This document shows positions 1 through 8,218 of a DNA stretch of 45,393 bases, piece by piece. Numbering within the stretch: position 1 is the stretch's first letter; every line of letters starts with the position of its first letter. The stretch comes from Candidatus Methylacidiphilales bacterium (GTDB lineage Bacteria > Verrucomicrobiota > Verrucomicrobiia > Methylacidiphilales > JAAUTS01), in the NCBI GenBank assembly GCA_028713655.1, contig JAQTNW010000026.1, forward strand, positions 1 through 45,393, in the 5' to 3' direction. The translations under genes and the position numbers were made by a program. Under the pieces are notes generated by a model that saw only the letters and a list, made by a program, of their open reading frames with translations, did not search any database and was not told where the DNA came from.

Positions 1-110
1 GCAAACCGCTCGACTTTTGCCAAACGCTGAAATATCGAATCCTCAGAATTCTGCGCATGCGTGGAAATGACAGTAAGAACGAAAAAAGTAATAATCAGGC
101 TCAGTTTCAT
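1..110 (-). CDS. Partial integron-cassette gene for a secreted protein
   Basis: The gene starts at 110 and runs off the left edge of the window, so only 36 codons are visible. The product begins MKLSLIITFFVLTVISTHAQ, a classic Sec signal peptide with a probable signal peptidase I cut after THA. The mature part begins QNSEDSIFQRLAKVERF. It starts 9 bases after the cassette boundary hexamer at 119-124, as expected for a gene that follows an attC recombination point. Its own attC would lie beyond the window. The function is not recognised; export to the periplasm or beyond is inferred from the signal peptide. Confidence 0.6.
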   Translation of the reverse strand, partial: MKLSLIITFFVLTVISTHAQNSEDSIFQRLAKVERF

Positions 111-118
111 TTTTCTAA

Positions 119-229
119 ATCGAACGTTACGCATCAGGCATGACCTGCGACGGCGCGGCTCCTGCCGGAGCGTAGCGACAAGCAGGAGGCGTGACGAAGT
201 AGGTCATTGGCTGGATGCGCTGGTTAGAC
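119..229 (-). other. Integron attC site (left copy)
   Basis: Read on the minus strand the site runs from the R'' box GTCTAAC (229-223) to the R' box GTTCGAT (125-119). Between them, GCGCATCCAGCCAATGACCT pairs imperfectly with AGGTCATGCCTGATGCG, giving the long arm with unpaired bases typical of attC. The centre holds further short hairpins (GCTCC/GGAGC, CTCCTGC/GCAGGAG). It is identical in its body to the site at 949-1059. Only the terminal core bases differ, because they belong to the next cassette. Confidence 0.8.
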
Positions 230-462
230 GGTTTGTTCTACTGAGCGTAAATCCGGTTCCGCAAAAGTCGAGAAATCTCCCTCTCGATCTTGATCCTAAT
301 CCAGAGTTTTTCCACCCTGCCGCGTTGACCAAGTCCTTTTGAAATTTCACCATCAACTCGGCCCGTATTTTTTGTCTTTCCGCAAGATGTTGCTCAACCG
401 ACAGACTTTTGCAGCCGGGGGCGATAATCGAAACATCTGATTTCATTTTGTGTCCGTCTAAC
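121..462. repeat. 342-bp direct repeat, copy 1 (duplicated gene cassette)
   Basis: This segment matches 951-1292 over 342 bp with one difference, g at 450 against a at 1280. Its ends fall exactly at attC core boundaries, so the repeat is one integron gene cassette plus the shared core bases, not a random duplication. Confidence 0.95.
204..446 (-). CDS. Hypothetical integron-cassette protein, copy 1
   Basis: This is an 80-residue product identical to the one at 1034-1276. It begins MKSDVSIIAPGCKSLSVEQH. A probable amphipathic helix follows (residues 16-40, rich in Glu, Arg, Lys, Leu), then a basic Gly/Ser/Arg stretch. The frame stays open further upstream in this copy, but the ATG at 446 is chosen because it sits 10 bases inside the cassette and is shared by both copies. 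The last codons and the stop lie inside the attC site, which is common for cassette genes. No family is recognised and no membrane segment or signal peptide is seen. Confidence 0.45.
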   Translation of the reverse strand: MKSDVSIIAPGCKSLSVEQHLAERQKIRAELMVKFQKDLVNAAGWKNSGLGSRSRGRFLDFCGTGFTLSRTNRLTSASSQ

Positions 463-629
463 GCTAAGCTCACCCACGGCTCTCTGGAAGCGGCGGCTGG
501 CAGCAAAACGGTGCAAGGCGAAGGCGCGGAGGCTGCGGAAGCAGCGTCCGTGACTGAGCCGGTGGAGTTGTGACCGCGCTTTTAAACGACCCGCGCGGAG
601 AGCCGTTGGTGTGCAGCGCCTGGTTCGGT
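456..629 (-). other. Integron attC site (middle)
   Basis: On the minus strand it runs from R'' ACCGAAC (629-623) to R' GTTAGAC (462-456), about 174 bp. The arms GGCGCTGCACACCAACGGCT and AGCCGTGGGTGAGCTTAGC are imperfectly complementary, and the inner ends GAGAGCC/GGCTCTC pair exactly. R'' matches the first hexamer of its own cassette (TTCGGT at 954-949), while R' takes its last six bases from the following cassette. That is the expected signature of integrase-mediated insertion. Confidence 0.75.
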
Positions 630-633
630 GTTT

Positions 634-939
634 TCATGTGATTGTGATTCCATCCGATTCACCCACTAAATTGAAGCTTCCATCCGGTGATTGCATTTCT
701 ATCTGGGGTCGCTTCTCGTCTCTTTCAAGGACGGCGATCTCCTGCCCATTAATTGGGCCAATACCGATTGCTTTTCCGTCAGTTGGGTATGCCAGTGTGG
801 TATCGCGAGCGATGCGCTCCCAAGTGTGGGTTTCATATACGCCGCGACCTGAGTGCGAAATGGCGAGTAAATAGTTCCCTGAGGCATCAAATCCCATGGC
901 GACTAAACCACCGATTAATAAATGCTTGCGTGGATTCAT
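634..939 (-). CDS. Hypothetical integron-cassette protein, 101 aa
   Basis: The gene lies between the attC sites at 949-1059 and 456-629 and fills its cassette almost completely. The product begins MNPRKHLLIGGLVAMGFDAS. It reads as alternating short beta strands and turns (FDASGNYLLAISHSGRG, then YPTDGKAIGIG, then PDGSFNLVGES), which resembles one or two blades of a WD40-like propeller. No catalytic motif, clear signal peptide or strong membrane helix is seen. The ATG at 939 lies about ten bases after the core hexamer, as in the neighbouring cassettes. The function is unknown. Confidence 0.55.
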   Translation of the reverse strand: MNPRKHLLIGGLVAMGFDASGNYLLAISHSGRGVYETHTWERIARDTTLAYPTDGKAIGIGPINGQEIAVLERDEKRPQIEMQSPDGSFNLVGESDGITIT

Positions 940-948
940 GTTTATTTC

Positions 949-1059
949 ACCGAACGTTACGCATCAGGCATGACCTGCGACGGCGCGGCTCCTGCCGGAG
1001 CGTAGCGACAAGCAGGAGGCGTGACGAAGTAGGTCATTGGCTGGATGCGCTGGTTAGAC
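949..1059 (-). other. Integron attC site (right copy)
   Basis: On the minus strand it runs from R'' GTCTAAC (1059-1053) to R' GTTCGGT (955-949). The body is identical to the site at 119-229. R'' is the exact complement of the first hexamer of its cassette (GTTAGAC at 1292-1286), as expected for a cassette that once existed as a circle. Confidence 0.8.
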
Positions 1060-1292
1060 GGTTTGTTCTACTGAGCGTAAATCCGGTTCCGCAAAAGTCG
1101 AGAAATCTCCCTCTCGATCTTGATCCTAATCCAGAGTTTTTCCACCCTGCCGCGTTGACCAAGTCCTTTTGAAATTTCACCATCAACTCGGCCCGTATTT
1201 TTTGTCTTTCCGCAAGATGTTGCTCAACCGACAGACTTTTGCAGCCGGGGGCGATAATCGAAACATCTGATTTCATTTTATGTCCGTCTAAC
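951..1292. repeat. 342-bp direct repeat, copy 2 (duplicated gene cassette)
   Basis: This is the partner of 121-462, with one substitution (a at 1280). It lies 830 bp away, separated by one unrelated cassette. Confidence 0.95.
1034..1276 (-). CDS. Hypothetical integron-cassette protein, copy 2
   Basis: The 80-residue product is identical to that of 204-446; the only base difference between the copies lies upstream of the start codon. This copy is first in the array, next to the presumed attI end, and so would be nearest to any cassette promoter. No family is recognised. A helical, charged middle part and a basic tail are all that can be read from the sequence. Confidence 0.45.
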   Translation of the reverse strand: MKSDVSIIAPGCKSLSVEQHLAERQKIRAELMVKFQKDLVNAAGWKNSGLGSRSRGRFLDFCGTGFTLSRTNRLTSASSQ

Positions 1293-1345
1293 AGTATTAT
1301 TCAACCACCGGTGTTTGTATCTGGTTAAAGGCCACCGGTGCTATA
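1286..1345 (-). other. Array end and candidate attI region
   Basis: The rightmost core GTTAGAC (1292-1286 on the minus strand) has no clear attC fold on its right side, so this should be the attI end of the array. The adjoining 50 bp hold two copies of the palindrome CACCGGTG at 1306-1313 and 1333-1340, 27 bp apart, which could be recombinase-binding sequences. attI sites are poorly conserved, so this is inference from position. Confidence 0.35.
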
Positions 1346-1456
1346 TCACAGATCAATACCACCCAAAATCGGGAGATTCGTCTTTGGTGCTTCATTTGTG
1401 GGATTTTTGCACTCCGATAGCTTCCGATCAAGAAAATCCACGGCGTCCTGCAGCAT
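1346..1456 (-). CDS. Very short open frame, unrecognised
   Basis: A 36-residue frame (MLQDAVDFLDRKLSECKNPT...) lies where the start of the integrase gene should have been. It has a helical N-terminus. There is no clear ribosome-binding site, and it may be chance or debris from the event that destroyed the integrase gene. Confidence 0.15.
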   Translation of the reverse strand: MLQDAVDFLDRKLSECKNPTNEAPKTNLPILGGIDL

Positions 1457-1520
1457 TTTCACATAAACACATTTATTCCTTCTGAATGTTTAACAGGTGA
1501 CAATTTTGAAAAAATCCGGA

Positions 1521-1595
1521 GACATCACCACGATGATCTATACCCACGTCCTCAACCGCCCGGGGATCGCCGTCGTGTCGCCGTTGGACGAGTGA
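1521..1595 (+). pseudogene. intI: Integron integrase (IntI), C-terminal remnant
   Basis: The plus strand encodes GDITTMIYTHVLNRPG followed by IAVVSPLDE and a stop at 1593-1595. This is the hallmark end of integron tyrosine recombinases: T-T-x-I-Y-T-H-V-L with the catalytic Tyr, then the short Ser-Pro tail. The rest of the usual roughly 320-residue protein is missing, and a stop (TAA) lies in frame at about 1492. The direction fits an integron exactly, since intI should read away from the cassettes, which extend leftwards. The remnant cannot be active. Confidence 0.75.
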
Positions 1596-1792
1596 GGGAA
1601 AGGGATTTAACGCAAAGCCGCAATGCGCCAGCGGCGCACGCAAAGAAATAAAATTTATTGTTTTTGACGGGCAAACAAAACCCGCCTTCATTTCCCCCGC
1701 ACAACGGAATATTCCGACGTATCGCCGCGCTCAAGATCCAAAGCGGTGTCGCGCTGCACTTGCCACCGCACTCTACATTTAAACATTTCAGA
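1596..1792. other. Non-coding stretch between integron remnant and atpC
   Basis: No convincing gene is seen. A short GGCGGG/CCCGTC inverted repeat around 1666-1687 lies downstream of the ATP synthase operon but lacks a proper T-run on the minus strand, so it is not called as a terminator. Together with 1293-1520 this makes about 500 bp without an intact gene. Confidence 0.4.
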
Positions 1793-2203
1793 TCAGCCGC
1801 GCTTGCGGCGCTTGAGATTCAACTGGGCCACCGATTTCCGGATCGTGGCCATGAGAACGGCAGCCTGGTCAGGTTCGTGCTTCGCCGCCGCCAAGGCCTG
1901 CTCGGCACGCTGCAGAGCTTCCTCAACCTTGCCTTCGTCGATCTGCGCTTCCGTCACCGCAAGGTCCGTGAGCAGCGTGACCGTTGTTCCCGTTACCTCC
2001 ACAAAGCCATCCCCCACCACCAGAAGATCCACATGGCCCCCCTTGTTCACCTTTAACTCACCGGGCTTGACCATGGTCAGCAGCGGGGTGTGGCCGGGTA
2101 ATATACCCAATTCTCCCTCGACACCGGGAATCACCACTCCGTCCACGTCATCAGAGTACGCCCTCTTCTCCGGGGTCACGATTTCCAGATGCAGTTTTGC
2201 CAT
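1793..2203 (-). CDS. atpC: F-type ATP synthase epsilon subunit
   Basis: The 136-residue product forms part of the central stalk of F1 and regulates ATP hydrolysis. The N-terminal beta-sandwich (about residues 1-85) shows the family pattern LEIVTPEKRAYSDDVDGVVIPG followed by GELGILPGHTPLLT. The C-terminal helical hairpin (88-136) contains EEALQRAEQALAAAK and ends in a very basic KRRKRG tail. It is the last gene of the operon, 33 bp after atpD, in the standard order. Confidence 0.95.
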   Translation of the reverse strand: MAKLHLEIVTPEKRAYSDDVDGVVIPGVEGELGILPGHTPLLTMVKPGELKVNKGGHVDLLVVGDGFVEVTGTTVTLLTDLAVTEAQIDEGKVEEALQRAEQALAAAKHEPDQAAVLMATIRKSVAQLNLKRRKRG

Positions 2204-2236
2204 GTTCAGAATTCCGATTGCCGTCTCATCAACACA

Positions 2237-3661
<1,425 letters not shown>

Positions 3662-3707
3662 TCATTTAAATCTTCCATCACATCCAGCCGTTTAGCGTCT
3701 TGCCAGG

Positions 3708-4583
3708 CTATTCCGCCGCCATCTGGGCGGAGGAAATCTCAAGGATCTCGTTTGTAATCGCAGCCTGGCGCGCCTTGTTGTATTCCAAAGTCAACTCCTT
3801 GACCAGTTGGCTGGCATTGTCCGTTGCGGTTTTCATCGCCACCATGCGCGCGCTGTGTTCCGACGCGCGGGCTTCCAACAGCATATGGTACACCTGAAAA
3901 TGCACGTACGCCGGAAGCAGTTCCGACAATAATGTTTCCACATCCGGCTCGTACAAATGTTCCACCGGATTGGCCTCCTGTTGGGCGTGGGATTTGCCTG
4001 CGAGCAGGCCGGGGTCCGTGTTCGCCAGGTCCTGAATCGGCAGAACCTGGAGCTTCTGGGATTTTTGCACCAGCGTATTGATAAATTTTGGATATAAAAC
4101 CGACAGGGAATCGACCTCCCGGGCAAGGAACTTGTCTATCAAAAATTTGGAGACCTGCTTGACCTCGCCGAAACCCGCCTTCTCAGCGATCTCAAAATCA
4201 GCCAGCAAGTTGCGTCCGCTCCGTGCCAAAAACTGCTTTCCCTTGCGCCCAACACTGACAAAGACCGTTTCGCGGGGAAGGCCCGCCGCTTCGCGCAACA
4301 GATTGGTGTTCAGCCCGCCGCACAAACCCTTGTCGGTCGTGATCAACAGAGCACAGGGCGTTTTTTGCGGACGGCTGTTCCAGAGCGGATGCTCAAGCCT
4401 GCCCGCCCTGCGGCTGAGCGAACGGAGCATTTTGTCCATCTGTTCGGCGTAAGGACGCCCGGCCAAAGCCTGGTCCTGGGCACGGCGCATCTTGGACGCC
4501 GCCACCATCTGCATGGCTTTGGTGATCTGGGCCGTGTTCTTGACGGATTTGATCCTCCGCCGTATGTCCCGCAATGCTGCCAT
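3708..4583 (-). CDS. atpG: F-type ATP synthase gamma subunit
   Basis: The 291-residue rotor shaft begins with the typical N-terminal helix MAALRDIRRRIKSVKNTAQITKAMQMVAASK. It contains TDKGLCGGLNTNL and ends with the conserved C-terminal helix (NASQLVKELTLEYNKARQAAITNEILEI), here split by me into its readable parts: NASQLVKELTLEYNKARQ and AAITNEILEISS. The two terminal helices form the coiled coil that turns inside the alpha/beta ring. It lies in the usual place between atpA (53 bp) and atpD (58 bp). Confidence 0.96.
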   Translation of the reverse strand: MAALRDIRRRIKSVKNTAQITKAMQMVAASKMRRAQDQALAGRPYAEQMDKMLRSLSRRAGRLEHPLWNSRPQKTPCALLITTDKGLCGGLNTNLLREAAGLPRETVFVSVGRKGKQFLARSGRNLLADFEIAEKAGFGEVKQVSKFLIDKFLAREVDSLSVLYPKFINTLVQKSQKLQVLPIQDLANTDPGLLAGKSHAQQEANPVEHLYEPDVETLLSELLPAYVHFQVYHMLLEARASEHSARMVAMKTATDNASQLVKELTLEYNKARQAAITNEILEISSAQMAAE

Positions 4584-4635
4584 AATAATATCGCCAACTT
4601 AAAAACCTGAAATTTTCAACGATCCCGCCCGCCGC

Positions 4636-6171
4636 TTATTGGGGGTTCGTCGCGTGGAATTCGACGAGCGCGTTTCGAATCTCGTCGATAAGCCCGTCAT
4701 CAAGCGCCTTCTTGGCCGCAATCTGTTTCAGCATCGCTTCCTTGCGGGTGACGAGATATTCCGTCATTTTTTCCTGCACGGCCTTGATCTTGTCCACCGG
4801 AACGCCGTCGAAATAGCCGTTCTGCGCCGCCCAAAGAATCGCAACCTGAAGCTCGACCGGAATGGGATTGTATTGGCGTTGTTTGAAAATTTCGACAATG
4901 CGCGCGCCACGATCCAGCTTTGTCTTGGTTGCCGCATCCAGATCCGAGGCAAACTGGGAAAAGGCGGCCAATTCCCTGAACTGGGCCAGTTCCAGCTTGA
5001 CCTTGCCCGCCACCTGTTTGATGGCTTTGATCTGTGCCGCGGACCCCACGCGCGAAACGGACAAACCCACATTGATCGCAGGCCTGACACCCTGGTAAAA
5101 CAAATCGGATTCCAGGTAAATCTGGCCGTCCGTGATGGAGATCACGTTGGTCGGAATATAGGCGGAAACGTCACCCGCCTGGGTTTCAATGATCGGCAGG
5201 GCCGTCAGGGAACCGTTGCCGTTCTTTTCGTTGACGCGCGCCGAGCGTTCCAACAACCGGGAATGCAAATAGAAAACGTCGCCCGGATAAGCTTCACGCC
5301 CCGAGGGACGCTTGAGGATCAGCGAAATCTGCCGGTAGGCCACGGCGTGTTTGGAGAGATCGTCATAAATGATGAGCGCATCCATGCCGTTTTGCATGAA
5401 CCATTCCCCGATGGCTGCCCCGGCGAACGGCGCCAGGTATTGCGCTGTCGCCGAATCCGACGCCGTCGCGGCGACCACAATGGTGTAAGGCAACGCTCCG
5501 CTTGCCTCCAGAGTGCCGATGACCCGCGCCAGGTTTGCGCGTTTCTGGCCAATCGCCACATAGATCGAATACAACGGGCGGTATTCCTTATTGCCCGTCT
5601 GCTCGGCTTCACGGTTCAACTTGGCCTGGCTGATGATGGTATCAACCGCCACGGTGGTTTTGCCGGTCGCGCGGTCCCCGATGATCAATTCGCGCTGGCC
5701 GCGGCCGATGGGAATCATCGCATCAATCGCCATGATCCCGGTTTGCACGGGCTGGCTCACCGGTTTGCGCTGGATGATGCCGGGCGCGAGTTTTTCGAGC
5801 GGATTGAAGCTTTCGGCTTTGACAGGTCCCTTGCCGTCCAACGGAGAACCGAGCGCATCAACCACGCGTCCCAGCAAGGCCTTGCCCACGGGGACCTGCA
5901 ACAGCTTTCCGGTGGTCTTGACTTCGTCCCCTTCCTTGATGCCCAGATAGTCGCCCAGTATAATGGCGCCGACCTGCGTATCTTCCAGGTTCAATGACAG
6001 GCCCATCGCGCCGCCTGGAAACTCTATCATTTCATGATAAGCCACTCCGGCAAGGCCCTCGATCTTAACAACGCCGTCCATGATCTCGCGGACCGTGCCC
6101 ACGCTGGTTTTGGAGACGTCCGTTTTCAGGCCTTTGATCTGCGATTCAATATCCGCCAATAAGGTGCTCAT
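4636..6171 (-). CDS. atpA: F-type ATP synthase alpha subunit
   Basis: The 511-residue non-catalytic nucleotide-binding subunit has its P-loop GDRATGKT at residues 165-172 and the family stretch [18 protein letters not shown] in the C-terminal half. The N-terminal helix, which binds the delta subunit, is present. Length is normal. The gene follows atpH after 12 bp, so translation of the two is probably linked. Confidence 0.97.
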   Translation of the reverse strand: MSTLLADIESQIKGLKTDVSKTSVGTVREIMDGVVKIEGLAGVAYHEMIEFPGGAMGLSLNLEDTQVGAIILGDYLGIKEGDEVKTTGKLLQVPVGKALLGRVVDALGSPLDGKGPVKAESFNPLEKLAPGIIQRKPVSQPVQTGIMAIDAMIPIGRGQRELIIGDRATGKTTVAVDTIISQAKLNREAEQTGNKEYRPLYSIYVAIGQKRANLARVIGTLEASGALPYTIVVAATASDSATAQYLAPFAGAAIGEWFMQNGMDALIIYDDLSKHAVAYRQISLILKRPSGREAYPGDVFYLHSRLLERSARVNEKNGNGSLTALPIIETQAGDVSAYIPTNVISITDGQIYLESDLFYQGVRPAINVGLSVSRVGSAAQIKAIKQVAGKVKLELAQFRELAAFSQFASDLDAATKTKLDRGARIVEIFKQRQYNPIPVELQVAILWAAQNGYFDGVPVDKIKAVQEKMTEYLVTRKEAMLKQIAAKKALDDGLIDEIRNALVEFHATNPQ

Positions 6172-6183
6172 AATTTTTAATTA

Positions 6184-6573
6184 TCAAAAACTCCGCTGCA
6201 GGGCATCCAAACGGCCCTGTACACTGCCATCCCACAAATCACTTCCCACTTGAATCCGAAGTCCTCCCAAAAGGGCCGGGTTCGAAACCACTTCAATTTT
6301 CAAATCATCGCCAAACCTGGCCAGCAGACGGTTGCGCAATTCCGCTTCCTCGGCCTCCAGCGGCACGGCGCTTTCCACCAAAGCCGTGCGGCGCCGCTCA
6401 TCAAGTTCCACCAGCTTGTAAATGCCGAGCAGAATGGCCCTATGGTTGCGCGGGCGCAGGGCAGCGATCTGCTTCACCACTTCGCGCATCCGGTTTTCAT
6501 CCAGCCGGCCTCCGGCATGGCAAAAGGCAAACCATTTTCTCGCTGCGGCACGGGCTTCTCGGTTGATTTTCAT
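6184..6573 (-). CDS. atpH: F-type ATP synthase delta subunit, short form
   Basis: The C-terminal third carries the clear delta signature NPALLGGLRIQVGSDLWDGS and ends GRLDALQRSF. The protein has only 129 residues, whereas the family norm is about 175-180; the missing part is from the N-terminal six-helix domain that binds alpha. The start at 6573 is the only good one, 12 bp after atpF, and no further in-frame coding lies upstream because atpF occupies that space. So this is a naturally shortened subunit, not a frameshift. The assignment is supported by the C-terminal motif and the operon position. Confidence 0.88.
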   Translation of the reverse strand: MKINREARAAARKWFAFCHAGGRLDENRMREVVKQIAALRPRNHRAILLGIYKLVELDERRRTALVESAVPLEAEEAELRNRLLARFGDDLKIEVVSNPALLGGLRIQVGSDLWDGSVQGRLDALQRSF

Positions 6574-6585
6574 GGAGGCAACAGG

Positions 6586-7086
6586 TCAATGGACCGCCAA
6601 CCCGCTGATGGTTTCTTTTTGAAGGCGCACTTGGTCTTCGGCCGTCAGGATTTTTCCGGTGACCTGCGAGGTCGTCGCCACCACCAGCCGCCCGAGTTCC
6701 TGTTTCAATTCGCCCATCATGCGTTCGCGATCCAGCGCGGCGGCTTCCTCAGCCTTGCGAATCAGGGTTTCCGCCTGCTGCACCGCTTCCTGGACTTTTT
6801 TTGCGCCGATCAAGTCCGCGCTCTTCTTGGCCTCTTCAATCAGGCGGTTGCCCTCGGCGCCGGCTTGGGCCATCAATTCAACGCGTTTTTTTTCCGCAGC
6901 TTCCAGTTCCTGGCGGATCCGTTCCGCGTTGGCCACGCCTTCGGCGATCAGCCGCTTGCGCTCCTCCAAGACATTCAGGATCGGCCCGAAGGCGTATTTT
7001 TTAAGGATAATAAACAGCACCAGCCAGATGGCCAACTGTCCGAAGAAACGGCCCAGATCAATGCCGAAATTATTGAGGATTTCCAT
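6586..7086 (-). CDS. atpF: F-type ATP synthase b subunit
   Basis: The 166-residue peripheral stalk subunit has one N-terminal membrane helix (about residues 14-32, FFGQLAIWLVLFIILKKYAF) followed by PILNVLEERKRLIAEG and a long charged helix rich in Ala, Glu, Lys and Arg, which forms the dimeric stalk. Only one b-type gene is present, so the stalk should be a homodimer. It lies between atpE and atpH. Confidence 0.95.
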   Translation of the reverse strand: MEILNNFGIDLGRFFGQLAIWLVLFIILKKYAFGPILNVLEERKRLIAEGVANAERIRQELEAAEKKRVELMAQAGAEGNRLIEEAKKSADLIGAKKVQEAVQQAETLIRKAEEAAALDRERMMGELKQELGRLVVATTSQVTGKILTAEDQVRLQKETISGLAVH

Positions 7087-7120
7087 ACCCGTTTGGTCCT
7101 AAGCGGCGCCGTTCCACCCG

Positions 7121-7336
7121 TCAATGCATCAACTGGGGCAGGAAGAGGGTGTAAAACGCAATGGCTTCGGCCAGCGCGATACAAAGGATCGCCATGACCA
7201 AAATGACGCCGATGGCGCCCGGATTCCGCCCAACGGCTTCCACTGCTTTGGCGCCAATGATCCCAATGCCGATGGCCGCGCCGAGGAGGGCCATGGCGAG
7301 GGTAATATTACCTGTGACTTCTGCTAGCAACATCAT
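7121..7336 (-). CDS. atpE: F-type ATP synthase c subunit (proton type)
   Basis: The 71-residue hairpin of two membrane helices is linked by the polar loop AVGRNPGA (about 34-41). The ion-binding Glu is E57 in LAEAIAFY. The positions that in Na+-binding c rings carry Gln (helix 1) and Ser after the Glu are Ile24 and Ala58 here, so the subunit should carry protons. That reading follows from known Na+ ligands in the Ilyobacter-type ring; it is inference, not measurement. Confidence 0.95.
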   Translation of the reverse strand: MMLLAEVTGNITLAMALLGAAIGIGIIGAKAVEAVGRNPGAIGVILVMAILCIALAEAIAFYTLFLPQLMH

Positions 7337-7414
7337 AGTAAGTAATTCTTTCTTGTTGGTTTTTCTTTTTCTCGACCGGGCCTGCCGCGCGGAAGCGGCG
7401 CGACCCGCTCAAAT

Positions 7415-8218
7415 TCAATGAGCCCCGCCGGGCTCCCTGTCCGGTATGGCCAACCGGGTATAAACGGCGCAAAGCACCACAAACACCAAGGCCTGCACCA
7501 AGCCAACCATTAATTCCAGACAGTAAAATGGAAAAGTGAAAACAACCGACCACACCGGCCCGGCAATCGCACTCATGGCATGCAGAATGTTCTCACCGGC
7601 AAAAATATTGGCGAACAACCGCACGGCCAGCGTAATCGGACGCAGGGCAATCGACAACAGCTCCAGCATCCCGACAAAAAGAAAAATCACGCCCACCACG
7701 ATTTTGACCACCAGGGGAAACTGCACGTCGGGCACGAATATGTGCTTGAGAAAATTGACAATGCCCTCCTCCGTGAACACCCAATAAATCCAAATAACCA
7801 TGAACAACAGGGCCAGACCGGCGGTGACGTTCAAATCGGTGCTGGAAGGGCGCAACAACGGCTCAGTCACTTCAAAAACACCGTTTTGAACCTCGCCAAA
7901 ACCGATGGTGCTGACTCCCGGCAGCAGGCCAATCCAGTTGCCAACCAGGATGAAAATAAAAAACGAACCCAAAAGGGGAAATACCTTGGGCGTCATGCGC
8001 TTGCCCACCACCGTCTCCACCAGATTGTAAAGCTGCTCCACCACCCACTCGCAAAAATTTTGCAGGGAGCCGGGCACCAATTCGATTTTGCGCAACCCCA
8101 GTTGAACCAACGCGACCAGAACGGCCACCACCAAAATAGTGAATAGAGTAACGTTGGTAAACCAATTTACTCCGCCGAAACTTTGGGCTTGGGGGCTGAC
8201 TGATGCAAAAAAAATCAT
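7415..8218 (-). CDS. atpB: F-type ATP synthase a subunit
   Basis: The 267-residue membrane subunit forms the ion half-channels. The essential Arg is R200 in ITLAVRLFANIFAGE. Several hydrophobic helices are clear (about 21-43, 84-105, 132-150, 168-192, 214-258). A cytoplasmic extension with FCEWVVEQLYNLVETVVGKR marks the usual region after helix 1. It is the first gene of the operon; atpI is not found upstream. The start at 8218 gives MIFFASVSPQAQSFGG, with no sign of a longer form. Confidence 0.95.
   Translation of the reverse strand: MIFFASVSPQAQSFGGVNWFTNVTLFTILVVAVLVALVQLGLRKIELVPGSLQNFCEWVVEQLYNLVETVVGKRMTPKVFPLLGSFFIFILVGNWIGLLPGVSTIGFGEVQNGVFEVTEPLLRPSSTDLNVTAGLALLFMVIWIYWVFTEEGIVNFLKHIFVPDVQFPLVVKIVVGVIFLFVGMLELLSIALRPITLAVRLFANIFAGENILHAMSAIAGPVWSVVFTFPFYCLELMVGLVQALVFVVLCAVYTRLAIPDREPGGAH

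Noticed and set aside
121-1292. The 342-bp repeats as an insertion sequence or MITE
   Set aside because: There are no terminal inverted repeats with target duplication or transposase; the ends match attC core sites instead.
121-1292. CRISPR array
   Set aside because: There are only two long copies with a 488-bp gap, no short regular repeats and no cas genes.
1660-1690. GGCGGG/CCCGTC hairpin as atp operon terminator
   Set aside because: The sequence after the hairpin on the minus strand is A-rich and not T-rich, so it does not make an intrinsic terminator.
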